DNA from: Prevotella communis
GTDB lineage: Bacteria > Bacteroidota > Bacteroidia > Bacteroidales > Bacteroidaceae
Length of the DNA: 64,000 nt
Assembly: GCF_022024115.1 (NCBI RefSeq)
Contig: NZ_CP091792.1
Coordinates: 1,922,001 to 1,986,000, forward strand
Direction: 5' to 3'
Part shown: one piece after another, positions 17,178-25,366 of the stretch
Layout of the letters: every line of letters starts with the position of its first letter
How positions within the stretch are numbered: the stretch's first letter is position 1
Program-made: the position numbers and the translations under genes
Notes under the pieces: model-generated
What the model was told of the DNA's origin: nothing
The model's input: only the letters and a program-made list of their open reading frames with translations
Database searches by the model: none

Positions 17178-17283
17178 AGGTGTTTAAAATTCGGAGTAGG
17201 TGTTAGAAATTCAAGAATTAGGTGTTAAAATTCCGCGAATTCTAACACCTAAACCGATGAAATCACCAAAAATGATGCCGGGG
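17178..17283. repeat. Palindromic intergenic array 3
   Basis: Repeated AGGTGTT...AACACCT units (17178-17184, 17199-17205, 17220-17226, with the inverse at 17244-17250) surround GAATT palindromes, followed by CCGATGAAATCACC and a CCGGGGA run. The general build matches arrays 1 and 2. Confidence 0.5.
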
Positions 17284-17314
17284 ACTGGTACCTCTCTATA
17301 CAAAACAATAAAAT

Positions 17315-17350
17315 AACGGCTCCTGAGGCGGATGTGCTTCGGGAGCCGTT
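17315..17350 (-). terminator. Intrinsic terminator of surface-protein cassette 2
   Basis: Hairpin AACGGCTCC...GGGAGCCGTT (17315-17350). On the minus-strand 3' side it has an interrupted T stretch. Close copy of the 12304-12347 terminator. Confidence 0.75.
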
Positions 17351-17370
17351 GAAGGGGTTGTAAGGAGCTG

Positions 17371-17550
17371 CTAGTCCTCGTCGTCCCATGAGAACGCGCG
17401 CGACAGCTGTTCGTCGGCATCGGCCTCTTCTTTTTCGTTTATGTCAAGGGTGAGAGTCAGACCGCCGCCTTTGGGATCGCTAGCCATTAGCAACTGAGTC
17501 TGGGTGATTCTCACTACCGTGGTCTCTGGCTGAATATATATCTTTTTCAT
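17371..17550 (-). CDS. 59-residue MKKIY-type small protein, cassette 2
   Basis: The protein (MKKIYIQPETTVVRITQTQL) continues with LLMASDPKGGG and has an acidic tail (FSWDDED). It is paralogous to the 54-residue protein at 12369-12533: same MKKIYxxPE start, same LLMA/LMA centre, same Asp/Glu-rich end, same position between a giant surface-protein gene and its terminator. Function unknown. Constant pairing with secreted repeat proteins suggests a shared role in their export or processing, which is inference. Confidence 0.7.
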   Translation of the reverse strand: MKKIYIQPETTVVRITQTQLLMASDPKGGGLTLTLDINEKEEADADEQLSRAFSWDDED

Positions 17551-17590
17551 AATCCTATAATTACTATTATTTATATTCTACTTTTTTTAT

Positions 17591-17677
17591 TCTACGGACT
17601 TTAAGGACTTTTTGGACTTTGCCGCCGAGGCGGCGCTGGCGCTGCCACTGTCCCTTTAGTCCCAAGAGTCCGTAGAC
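17591..17677. repeat. 88-base element with inverted repeat ends, copy 2
   Basis: Near-identical to 12576-12663: begins TCTACGGAC and ends GTCCGTAGA, with the same GCCGCC(G)AGGCGGC hairpin and CCACTGTCC core. It sits between a giant surface-protein gene and its MKKIY gene, as in cassette 1. Confidence 0.6.
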
Positions 17678-17683
17678 TACTCC

Positions 17684-20600
17684 TTAGCGAACTACGACCT
17701 TTTTGCCTCCATGGATATACAGGCCCTTCTTGGTCGGCTTCCCGCTGAGCTTCACACCATCGAGCGTGTACCACTCAGCAGCGGTAGCAAATTCTTCACT
17801 CTTCACTATACCCTTTTCCTTTAACGAAGTTGTCTCGTCGTCGCTGAAGTTGAGCACAAGGCCACGTGACTTGATGGGGTCTATGTGCAACTGCAGGTAG
17901 GCGCTGTAGGGTTTCAGGGTGCCTTTGCCGCTGAGCGGATAGAAGCCCACATTGCCGTTCTTCTTTGCCAGGATATAGTGAGTCCAATAACCGTCGGTCT
18001 TGTCAATCTCCATAGCGTCTATCACATGATGGAGTCGGTTGTTCTGGTAATTCTGCATGTTACTATTGATCGTGGGCACAACATAGGTGGTAGAGGGCTC
18101 GCCGCAGAGCACCATACCCGTCAAGCTCTTGGGCTTATAAGTGCGTGTCAGCGTGATATTGCCTTTGTCATCAGCATCGCTCAGGGCCACGTAGGCACTC
18201 AGACCGCTGACGTTGGTAAAGTCGAGACTTTCCAAACAAGAAAAGCTCATGATGCCAATGCTGTTCATGGTCAACTTGACTCTTTTCGTGCCGGTACAAT
18301 CGGCAACAGGGAAATGGTGGGCAAGCAGGACAGATCCCATCATCATATCACCATTTACATGAACAAAACGTACGTTGGCCGTGCAATTGAAGGTGCCGCC
18401 ATTCACTGTCATGCTGCCATTGTTGAGATAGATGGCATAATCGCCGCCATTCGCATTGATGACGCCACCGTTTACAACGAGGTTGCCGTAATCAACATAT
18501 AAAGCCTTACCCTTCTCATCAGCTACATTGACCGTAAGCGTGCCGGTGTCCTGACTCTGGCCGTAGATGCAGAGTTTATTAAAGGCATAAATACCATAGC
18601 TACCTCTACCGTTGACGGTAAAGCTGGCGCCGTCGCATAATATAATATGTACGCGTCCGTAAGTTTGGAGATAAGTAGCATTGAAAGTATAATTGCCGCT
18701 GGCTACGTACCAGGTGTCCAGCAGTGTGTTGCCAATTATGTTATCCGAGATAAAAACGCCATTGGAGAGGATTTGGTAATTGCTGCAGGTCTGAGTTTCA
18801 CCGTTCTCATCGATGTAGCTGACGTCGCCCAGAGCCTTCATCATCGTCTTGCCTGCAATGGCAACCTTCTGCTCGTCGGTGAGGGTACCGGTGTATGTAT
18901 TGGCAGAGTAGCCATCGGTAAGCGTCTGGCCGTCAGCAATAGTGAGGGTAGCGCAAGCATAGCTGCTGGCAGTGATGCGGTCGTCGACAGTGGTATAGCC
19001 GAGGGTAATGGTGCCAGTGGCGTCGTAGCCTCCGGCTTTGATGACGGTGGCGGTGACATTGCCGCCCAAGATACTGATGTTGCGATACGCGCTATAGAGG
19101 CCAATGCCGCTGGTGCTGTGAGCGGTAGCGTTGACGGTGCCTCCAAGAATGACGATGCCACTACTTTTACCAAGATCACGGATGCCAAAGGTTGAGCCCG
19201 TTGCGGTGACGTTGCCTCGGCGGATGGTAATACTACCACCACTACTGATACTGTTTGTGATGGCGGCATATCCGCTATTTGTGATGCCGCTGATAATTCC
19301 GCCGTTCAGGTTTATACTGGTCTTGGAGCTGATGGCAGAATAGTCGCTGGCTGTGGCCACGATGCTGCCCGTACCCAGACTTTGTCCGTAAATGGCCAGG
19401 GAGCCATTGTTGGCATCAATGCCATCACATCCAGTCGTCGTGGCATTGCTGGTGAGCGTGGTGCCGTCGCAGAGAATGATGTTCACCTGCTGGTCTAGGA
19501 ACTTGACGCCCTGGGTACCGCTGATGGTCACATCACTGTTCACCACATACCATCCCTCGGTTCTACCAAGGGTTTGATAGCTAGTAGTGCCTTCCACGAT
19601 GGGTGTGCAGGCGTAGCTCTGCGGGTTGCCGTCGGCATCGATATAGGCAATGACGGGTATCTCGGTGGCGCTGACGGTGATGTCGGCAGTGGGCATCATG
19701 GAAATTCTGTAGGTGTAGTCTCCATTATCGGTGAACTTTACAGCCGTGTTGTCTGAAGTCTTCTTGACAGAAAGCAGGACATCATAGCCTTCGGTGATTG
19801 TAGCGGGATCGTAAGAAAGGTTGACCACCGACAGACCCTTGGCGTAAGGCACACCATTGATATCAGCACCGTTGTCGTAGGTGGCATTGTCAGTGCCAGG
19901 GAGCGCAGTACCCGTGCGCACCACTGAGGCATGATTCGGCAGAGTGATGGCCCAGAGAGGCTGAGCACCGTCAACGTCGCTAGTGGTCTTACTGTCAGCA
20001 GTGCCCTGGCCTACGCCGGAGGGGGTCACGCTGTTGCTGGCCACCTTACAGTCATGGTAATAGTTGCGGGTGAGGGTGCCGTTGTTGTATAAGACACCAA
20101 CGATGGCGCCGCGGGCGTTGACATCGGGGATTACGACATCGGTGGCAATGCAGTCGGTGATGGCATTTTCGTTGCGACCCACAATGCCGCCGTAGCCAGA
20201 GGTTGATATGCCGTTCTTGACGGTGAGGTGGGCGCTGCTGATGCAACGTTTCACGCTTCCCAAGTTGTAGCCGACGACGCCACCGTGGATACTGCCGCTA
20301 TATATTTGGTGAATGCAGACATTGGCAGCTACCGTACAGTCCTCCACGGTGCCCATGTTGTAGCCCACGATGCCACCAACTGTGCTCCTACCAGTGATGC
20401 GGGTGTCAGAGAGGTTGACATTGCGGATAGCGCCATTGGATTTGACATGGCCGAAGAGGCCCTGGTAGTTGTCACTATCGGTATTATTGTTCCTGTAGAT
20501 GCGGATGCCACTGATGGTGTGGCCGCCGCCGTCATAGGTGCCTTCAAAGTTCTTTTGGTCATAGGAGGCCTTGTAATAGCCGATGGCGGTATAGTTGTTC

Positions 20601-22120
20601 TCAGTGCTGTTGGCATTGTTCCAGTTGGTGGTGTGGGCAAAGGCGATGTTGGCCACCTGCAGGAAGGTTTTGCCCGTTGTGGCTCCACCGCCGTTAACAT
20701 AGCCAGCCAGACCAATCAGGTCTTCGTGCGTCTTAATAAGGTAGTTGTCACCGTCTTTCTGGAAATCGTCAATGGTGTAGGCAAAGTCGTTATCGAGGGT
20801 GCAGATGCTGCTGGCGGTGACGCCACCGCTCAGGCTATTGCCTGCCAAGTCCTGAATTGTACCGCTAATGCCGGTGATATTGAGGTCGCCAGTAGCATTC
20901 TGCGGGATGGTGGTGCTGAAGGTGAGCACGTTGGTACCGGAGCCAGCCACATACGTCAGGTTGCCCCATTTATTATCGGCAGTGGTAGTCAGCGTAGGTG
21001 TGCCCGATACGGTCACAATCTCGCTGAACGCCACGCTCACATAAACGGTATTGCCTTTGGAGTGGCGGCCGGGAGCAACGCTGACGGCAAGCTTGGTAGG
21101 TGCGGTGGCATCCACGGCCTGGATATGGGCCTTGACGTTCTTAGCATACCAGTTATCGTCATTGTCTCCACTGGCATCAAAACGGACTACCAGCGTACTG
21201 AAATTTGTCGGCAATATGAGTTTTCCATCACTTGCACGGCAGCCTGAGTAGAACTTCTGATTATAGAGCTTATTGGTCACACCGTTGCTCCAAGCATTAT
21301 TTATAAGACCACAGTTGTCTGAGGCCGTGGTGAGGGGGAAGGTATAACTGGCATATGTAGTATTTTTGTCGCCCGGATCGTGTGCGAAACTCACCATATA
21401 GCGGGAGAGGCTGGGCGTGCCCGGTTCCCCATTTTTATTACCGCCATCGCAGGTGCTAGTATTGTCGACCAGAATCTGCAAATGCTGATAGCCATCATCG
21501 ACCTCCTTCACGTCAAGACCAAGAGTCATGTGCAACTCAGCACCGGCTGAGACGAGGTACTCTTTGGGAGCAGCCAAGCTGTAGTAGCCACTTGAACTAA
21601 CACTCCGTGCGGGATTTGTAGCATCGGAATAGCCTTTGTCTGTGACCTTGAACTCTGCGCTCTGCACAGTGACACTCTTCTCGGCAAAAGCATCGCTACT
21701 GTTGATGCTTGTGCCGTTGGTCATGGTGCGGTCGGCACTTGCCAAAATAAAACCAGCGCGGTCAGTCACCTCGAAGCGGTATTTACGGTTGGTGGTACCA
21801 TTCTGGTACTTGTAGGATCCACTGGGGGTGAGCTCTGTGACGGTGACGGTCTTCTCGTCTTCGTTGGCAGGGAAGGTGTAGTCCATGTTCACCGCCGTGA
21901 AGTGCTGACCTGCGTAGGCACTGAGGCTGATGGTACGGAAGTGCACAGTCTGCGCGTAGCCCTTCTCACTACGCTTGATGGTAAACGTGTTGCTACTGCC
22001 GTTGCTATTCGTGACAGTCCACGAACTCTCGGCCCACGCCTCTTGCCCCGTCACGAGTGCCACTATCGTCAGCACCAGGGCGAGGATTCGGTTGAGGAAA
22101 ATAGTTCTTAGATTTTTCAT
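17684..22120 (-). CDS. Giant secreted GLUG/parallel-beta-type surface protein
   Basis: A 1478-residue protein with an N-terminal signal peptide (ILALVLTIVALVTGQEAWA, cleavage after AWA). Residues about 340-450 look like an Ig-like bacterial domain (VSVAFSEIVTVSGTPTL). About 460-720 carry GLUG repeats (GTYDGGGHTISGIRIYRNN, TVGGIVGYNMGT). About 860-1330 have many short beta-strand/turn repeats with INLNGGIISG-like and MTVNGGTFN-like units, suggesting a right-handed beta-helix. The C-terminus WYTLDGVKLSGKPTKKGLYI is almost identical at DNA level to that of the 12676-17076 gene, including the VKSEEFATA repeat. It is likely a cell-surface adhesin or glycan-interacting protein. It follows a possible 37-residue peptide gene and a promoter at 22336-22343. 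Confidence 0.75.
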   Translation of the reverse strand: MKNLRTIFLNRILALVLTIVALVTGQEAWAESSWTVTNSNGSSNTFTIKRSEKGYAQTVHFRTISLSAYAGQHFTAVNMDYTFPANEDEKTVTVTELTPSGSYKYQNGTTNRKYRFEVTDRAGFILASADRTMTNGTSINSSDAFAEKSVTVQSAEFKVTDKGYSDATNPARSVSSSGYYSLAAPKEYLVSAGAELHMTLGLDVKEVDDGYQHLQILVDNTSTCDGGNKNGEPGTPSLSRYMVSFAHDPGDKNTTYASYTFPLTTASDNCGLINNAWSNGVTNKLYNQKFYSGCRASDGKLILPTNFSTLVVRFDASGDNDDNWYAKNVKAHIQAVDATAPTKLAVSVAPGRHSKGNTVYVSVAFSEIVTVSGTPTLTTTADNKWGNLTYVAGSGTNVLTFSTTIPQNATGDLNITGISGTIQDLAGNSLSGGVTASSICTLDNDFAYTIDDFQKDGDNYLIKTHEDLIGLAGYVNGGGATTGKTFLQVANIAFAHTTNWNNANSTENNYTAIGYYKASYDQKNFEGTYDGGGHTISGIRIYRNNNTDSDNYQGLFGHVKSNGAIRNVNLSDTRITGRSTVGGIVGYNMGTVEDCTVAANVCIHQIYSGSIHGGVVGYNLGSVKRCISSAHLTVKNGISTSGYGGIVGRNENAITDCIATDVVIPDVNARGAIVGVLYNNGTLTRNYYHDCKVASNSVTPSGVGQGTADSKTTSDVDGAQPLWAITLPNHASVVRTGTALPGTDNATYDNGADINGVPYAKGLSVVNLSYDPATITEGYDVLLSVKKTSDNTAVKFTDNGDYTYRISMMPTADITVSATEIPVIAYIDADGNPQSYACTPIVEGTTSYQTLGRTEGWYVVNSDVTISGTQGVKFLDQQVNIILCDGTTLTSNATTTGCDGIDANNGSLAIYGQSLGTGSIVATASDYSAISSKTSINLNGGIISGITNSGYAAITNSISSGGSITIRRGNVTATGSTFGIRDLGKSSGIVILGGTVNATAHSTSGIGLYSAYRNISILGGNVTATVIKAGGYDATGTITLGYTTVDDRITASSYACATLTIADGQTLTDGYSANTYTGTLTDEQKVAIAGKTMMKALGDVSYIDENGETQTCSNYQILSNGVFISDNIIGNTLLDTWYVASGNYTFNATYLQTYGRVHIILCDGASFTVNGRGSYGIYAFNKLCIYGQSQDTGTLTVNVADEKGKALYVDYGNLVVNGGVINANGGDYAIYLNNGSMTVNGGTFNCTANVRFVHVNGDMMMGSVLLAHHFPVADCTGTKRVKLTMNSIGIMSFSCLESLDFTNVSGLSAYVALSDADDKGNITLTRTYKPKSLTGMVLCGEPSTTYVVPTINSNMQNYQNNRLHHVIDAMEIDKTDGYWTHYILAKKNGNVGFYPLSGKGTLKPYSAYLQLHIDPIKSRGLVLNFSDDETTSLKEKGIVKSEEFATAAEWYTLDGVKLSGKPTKKGLYIHGGKKVVVR
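17781..17819 (-). repeat. In-frame dispersed repeat, VKSEEFATA copy in surface protein 2
   Basis: Same core as at 12773-12811, in the same frame and same place relative to the C-terminal tail. The flanking 100 or so bases of the two genes are nearly identical, so this copy pair reflects local duplication or gene conversion. Confidence 0.65.
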
Positions 22121-22174
22121 TGTTTGTTATTATTTATAATGGTTATTTTTTGCTATTGAGGGATGATGATTAGG

Positions 22175-22288
22175 TTAGTCATGCTGCCGTATCTGCCATA
22201 GGATATACACAACATACCCCACGAGGCCGATGTAGATCGCCGCGAGCGGTATGCTAAGCCATAATGGCAATGAAAGGAACTCATGCAT
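22175..22288 (-). CDS. Putative 37-residue single-span membrane peptide
   Basis: An ATG at 22288 opens a 37-codon frame (MHEFLSLPLWLSIPLAAIYI, then GLVGYVVYILWQIRQHD). A hydrophobic stretch of about 23 residues (8-31) is followed by a basic end, as expected of a small inner-membrane protein. It lies between the promoter at 22336-22343 and the giant surface-protein gene, 54 bases upstream of its ATG, so it would be the first gene of that transcript. No clear ribosome-binding site. The hydrophobic composition is unlikely for random sequence, but support is otherwise thin. Confidence 0.4.
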   Translation of the reverse strand: MHEFLSLPLWLSIPLAAIYIGLVGYVVYILWQIRQHD

Positions 22289-22335
22289 GCTGATGATTAT
22301 GGTTAATGGGTGAGTAAATTTTTATTATGACGATG

Positions 22336-22343
22336 CAAAAATA
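22336..22343 (-). promoter_or_regulatory. -7 box for surface-protein cassette 2
   Basis: Reads TATTTTTG followed by CATC on the minus strand. It could drive the 37-residue peptide, the giant protein at 17684-22120 and the small protein at 17371. Confidence 0.5.
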
Positions 22344-22472
22344 GGAATTATCTGTGATAATGGGTGTCCAAAAAACGCCTTTGGTGTCAGAAAAACAGGG
22401 GTAAGGTGTCTAAAAAATGCGTTTTTTAGACATTTTTGTTGTCTTTTTGTCGGATCTTACAAAGATTTTGTT

Positions 22473-22480
22473 TAATTTTG
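22473..22480 (+). promoter_or_regulatory. -7 box for AraC-type regulator gene
   Basis: TAATTTTG with TTTG at 22446-22449; the 23-base spacer is somewhat long. It lies about 19 bases from the ATG at 22499, so the leader is very short. Confidence 0.5.
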
Positions 22481-22498
22481 CGGTCAATTTAAAACTAT

Positions 22499-23677
22499 AT
22501 GATTACAACAGGAGAAATGCAGATTAGCGGTATGCTGACAATGACGGTATTGTCGGTGATGCTAGTGATATGTGCTCCGGGGCGCTCCACCCGTCGCATC
22601 AGTTTTGCCAAGGCACGCTGGATGATGGCAGGAGGCACGGGACTCATAGCGCTGCAATTCCTGCTGCAACATGCCTTCGGATTCCGACAGATGGGCGTCA
22701 CACAGGCGGTATGTTGCAACCTGCTGTTCTTCACCCCGTCGTCGCTGCTCTGCAGTATGTCTATCCTCTACATGCAGCGTCAGGGAAAGGTGAGCTGGAA
22801 GGAGTGGCTCATAGGCAGCAGCATCTACGCCCTGTCGGCCGGTATATTAATAGGTACGGCAGTGCTGGACGGCGTGCCCTTCAGGGAGGAGTCGATGGCG
22901 CTGCGCATAGCGGAATATGTGAGTTCGGTGCTCTACGTGGTGATGCAGACCTATATCTTCTCCATGCAGTATAAGGCCTACATGCGACTGGAGACGGCGG
23001 TAGATGAATACTACGACCGCAGTCGCCGCGACCTGTTTGGCTGGATGGGACTGAGCATGAAGACCATGGCGCTGATGGTATTCCTGGTGCCGCTGGTCAT
23101 CTTTATGCAGGGCGCCCCACTGGTGCTCTTCTCCATCAGTTTCTTCTTTATAATCTCCTACTCTACCATCAGCCTGTATACCTACGGGGTGAGTAAGGAC
23201 GTGGAGAGAGTGGAAGAGTCTATAAGGGAAGAGGGAATAGTGAAAAGTGAAAAATTTGCTACCGCGGATGGAAGGGAAGAAAGGAATATTGAAAAATTTG
23301 CTACCGCAGATGAAAGCAACGAAGACTCTGCAGCGGCAGCAAATTTTTCACTTTTCACTATTCACTCTACCCTTGACCGCTGGATAGCCAGCGGTCACTA
23401 CCGGGAGCACAACCTGACGCTGAGCATCGTGGCACGCCAGATGGGGGTACCACAGAAACAGTTGCAGGAATGGCTCAGGCAGTCGGAATACAAAAAACTG
23501 GCAGGACTGGTGAGCAGCCTGCGCATCAAGGAGGCACAGCGCGTGCTGATAGAGCATCGCGACTGGTCGGTGGAGAGCGTGGCCGACTACTGCGGCTTTA
23601 ACGACAGGAAATACTTCCACCAGGTGTTCCAGCAGTATACGGGCACCACGCCGGCCAAGTTCCAACAGAATAATTAA
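22499..23677 (+). CDS. Membrane-anchored AraC-family regulator
   Basis: A 392-residue protein. The N-terminal 220 residues contain about six hydrophobic segments (MLTMTVLSVMLVIC; ALMVFLVPLVIFM). The C-terminal 100 residues form an AraC/XylS helix-turn-helix: LTLSIVARQMGV, then WSVESVADYCGFNDRKYFHQ and TTPAKFQ. This build is common in Bacteroidetes, where the membrane part senses a signal and the HTH acts on DNA. The linker (about 247-293) is made of dispersed repeats: two VKSEKFATAD-like copies and one inverted copy, including a perfect 25-base inverted repeat (23236-23260 with 23338-23362). The gene starts divergently from the surface-protein cassettes, which it might control. The following gene begins 19 bases later. 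Confidence 0.8.
   Translation: MITTGEMQISGMLTMTVLSVMLVICAPGRSTRRISFAKARWMMAGGTGLIALQFLLQHAFGFRQMGVTQAVCCNLLFFTPSSLLCSMSILYMQRQGKVSWKEWLIGSSIYALSAGILIGTAVLDGVPFREESMALRIAEYVSSVLYVVMQTYIFSMQYKAYMRLETAVDEYYDRSRRDLFGWMGLSMKTMALMVFLVPLVIFMQGAPLVLFSISFFFIISYSTISLYTYGVSKDVERVEESIREEGIVKSEKFATADGREERNIEKFATADESNEDSAAAANFSLFTIHSTLDRWIASGHYREHNLTLSIVARQMGVPQKQLQEWLRQSEYKKLAGLVSSLRIKEAQRVLIEHRDWSVESVADYCGFNDRKYFHQVFQQYTGTTPAKFQQNN
23236..23362 (+). repeat. Dispersed repeat cluster with 25-base inverted repeat inside the regulator gene
   Basis: Left arm 23236-23260 and right arm 23338-23362 are perfect reverse complements (AATAGTGAAAAG...TTTGCT). A second direct copy (TGAAAAATTTGCTACCGC) begins near 23290. 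The frame stays open across the cluster, adding about 45 residues between the membrane part and the HTH domain. Confidence 0.75.
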
Positions 23678-23696
23678 AATCATTTTTATATATATT

Positions 23697-25283
23697 ATGA
23701 AACTGAACGACATACTGAGCGGCCAGTTGAATGCCGCAGAATGGGAAGCCAAGGGCTACGAGCTTCCTAAGTTTGACATCAAGGCCCTTCGCGAGAAGAC
23801 GGCCAAGGAGCCCACATGGGTACACTTCGGTGGTGGCAACATTTTCCGTGCATTTCCCGCCGCTATCCTGAACGACGCGTTGAACACGGGTAAATACGAC
23901 CGTGGCGTCATCGTGGCAGAGACCTTCGACTTCGAGGTGATCGACAAGGCATACGCTCCCTACCAGAACCTGTCGCTCTGCGTGAACCTCTGCTCTGACG
24001 GTTCGATAGAGAAGAAAGTGATTGCCAGCGTGACAGAGGCCCTGAAGGCCGACCCCCAGTTTGAGGATTGGAACCGACTGGTGGAGATTTTCCGTAACCC
24101 GTCATTGCAGATGATCTCATTCACCATCACGGAGAAGGGATACACCTACAACGAGGCCGACCTGGCCCGCGGACTGAAGCCCGTATTCGCCATGGGTAAG
24201 GTGTGCGCCCTGCTGCTGGAGCGATTCAACGCCGGACAGCTGCCTCTCACCGTGCAGAGCATGGACAACTGCTCGCACAATGGCGACAAGGTGAAGGCTG
24301 GCGTGATGGCCTATGCTGAGCGCTGGGTCAGCGACGGACTGGTGCCTGCTGCCTTCCTGGCTTACCTGAAGGACGAGAAGAAGGTGACGTTCCCCTGGTC
24401 TATGATTGACAAGATTACGCCACGTCCGCACGAGAAGGTGAAGGAGCTGCTGGCTGCCGACGGATTTGAGGACAACAACTATATCGAGACGGAGAAGCAC
24501 ACATTCACGGCACCTTTTGTGAATGCCGAGGAGGTGCAGTATCTGGTCATCGAGGACAACTATACCAACGGTCGTCCCCCACTCGACCTGGGCGGTGCGC
24601 TCTATACCACACGCGACACGGTAGACAAGGTGGAGACGATGAAGGTGACTACCTGTCTGAACCCGCTCCACACGGCTATGAGTATTTATGGCTGCATGCT
24701 GGACTACACGCTGATTTCTGCGGAGATGAAGGATGAGGACCTGCGTGCCTTTATCCAGAAGATTGGTTATATCGAGGCGATGCCCGTGGTAGTGGATCCG
24801 GGTGTGCTGAATCCGTATGAGTTTATCGGTGCCGTGATCAACCGCCGTCTGCCCAACCCCTTCATGCCGGATGCGCCTCAGCGTATTGCCTGCGACACGT
24901 CACAGAAGTTGCCTATCCGCTTTGGTGAGACGCTGAAGAAGTATATTGCCCGCGGACTGGACAAGAGCAACCTGGTGCTGATTCCGCTGACGCTGGCCGG
25001 ATATGCCCGCTACCTGAAGGGACTGAAGGACGACCTGACCAGCTTTGAGCCGTCGCCCGACCCCATGCTGGCAGAGCTGCAGGCTATCGTGGCTCCGCTG
25101 GAGATTGGCAAGGCCGATCAGGACTGGAGCTGCCTGAAGACGCTCTACAGCCGCAAGGATGTGTTTGGACTGGATCTCTACGAGGCTGGTCTGGGCGAGC
25201 AGATAGAGGGTATGGTGAAGGAACTGTATGCCGGCAAGGGTGCCGTTCGTAAGACACTGCACAAGTACGTATCAGCAAGATAA
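23697..25283 (+). CDS. Mannitol dehydrogenase family oxidoreductase (fructuronate reductase-like)
   Basis: A 528-residue NAD(P)-dependent polyol/hexuronate dehydrogenase. WVHFGGGNIFRAF (about residues 41-53) is the N-terminal dinucleotide-binding motif. KVTTCLNPLHTAM (about residues 318-330) is the K-x5-N-x2-H catalytic signature of the family. Family members include mannitol 2-dehydrogenase, tagaturonate reductase and fructuronate reductase (UxuB), and length alone does not separate them. UxuB in glucuronate catabolism fits many Bacteroidales genomes, but no uxuA or uxaC is in the window. It follows the AraC-type regulator by 19 bases, so it may be regulated by it. A strong hairpin terminator follows. 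Confidence 0.8.
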   Translation: MKLNDILSGQLNAAEWEAKGYELPKFDIKALREKTAKEPTWVHFGGGNIFRAFPAAILNDALNTGKYDRGVIVAETFDFEVIDKAYAPYQNLSLCVNLCSDGSIEKKVIASVTEALKADPQFEDWNRLVEIFRNPSLQMISFTITEKGYTYNEADLARGLKPVFAMGKVCALLLERFNAGQLPLTVQSMDNCSHNGDKVKAGVMAYAERWVSDGLVPAAFLAYLKDEKKVTFPWSMIDKITPRPHEKVKELLAADGFEDNNYIETEKHTFTAPFVNAEEVQYLVIEDNYTNGRPPLDLGGALYTTRDTVDKVETMKVTTCLNPLHTAMSIYGCMLDYTLISAEMKDEDLRAFIQKIGYIEAMPVVVDPGVLNPYEFIGAVINRRLPNPFMPDAPQRIACDTSQKLPIRFGETLKKYIARGLDKSNLVLIPLTLAGYARYLKGLKDDLTSFEPSPDPMLAELQAIVAPLEIGKADQDWSCLKTLYSRKDVFGLDLYEAGLGEQIEGMVKELYAGKGAVRKTLHKYVSAR

Positions 25284-25300
25284 GAGTTTTGACCTTATAT

Positions 25301-25344
25301 ATAACAAGAACGACGTACTCAAATGGGTACGCCGTTCTTGTTAT
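25301..25344. terminator. Convergent hairpin between plus and minus genes
   Basis: An 18-base arm pair, 25301-25318 (ATAACAAGAACGACGTAC) with 25327-25344, with one mismatch (A/C). It lies between converging genes, so it may terminate both; the T-run is weak. Confidence 0.6.
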
Positions 25345-25366
25345 TACGTATTATTCGTTATCTATA

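Noticed and set aside
20228..21247. Plus-strand open frame of 339 codons inside the second giant surface gene
   Set aside because: Same reason: mirror of the repetitive minus-strand gene.
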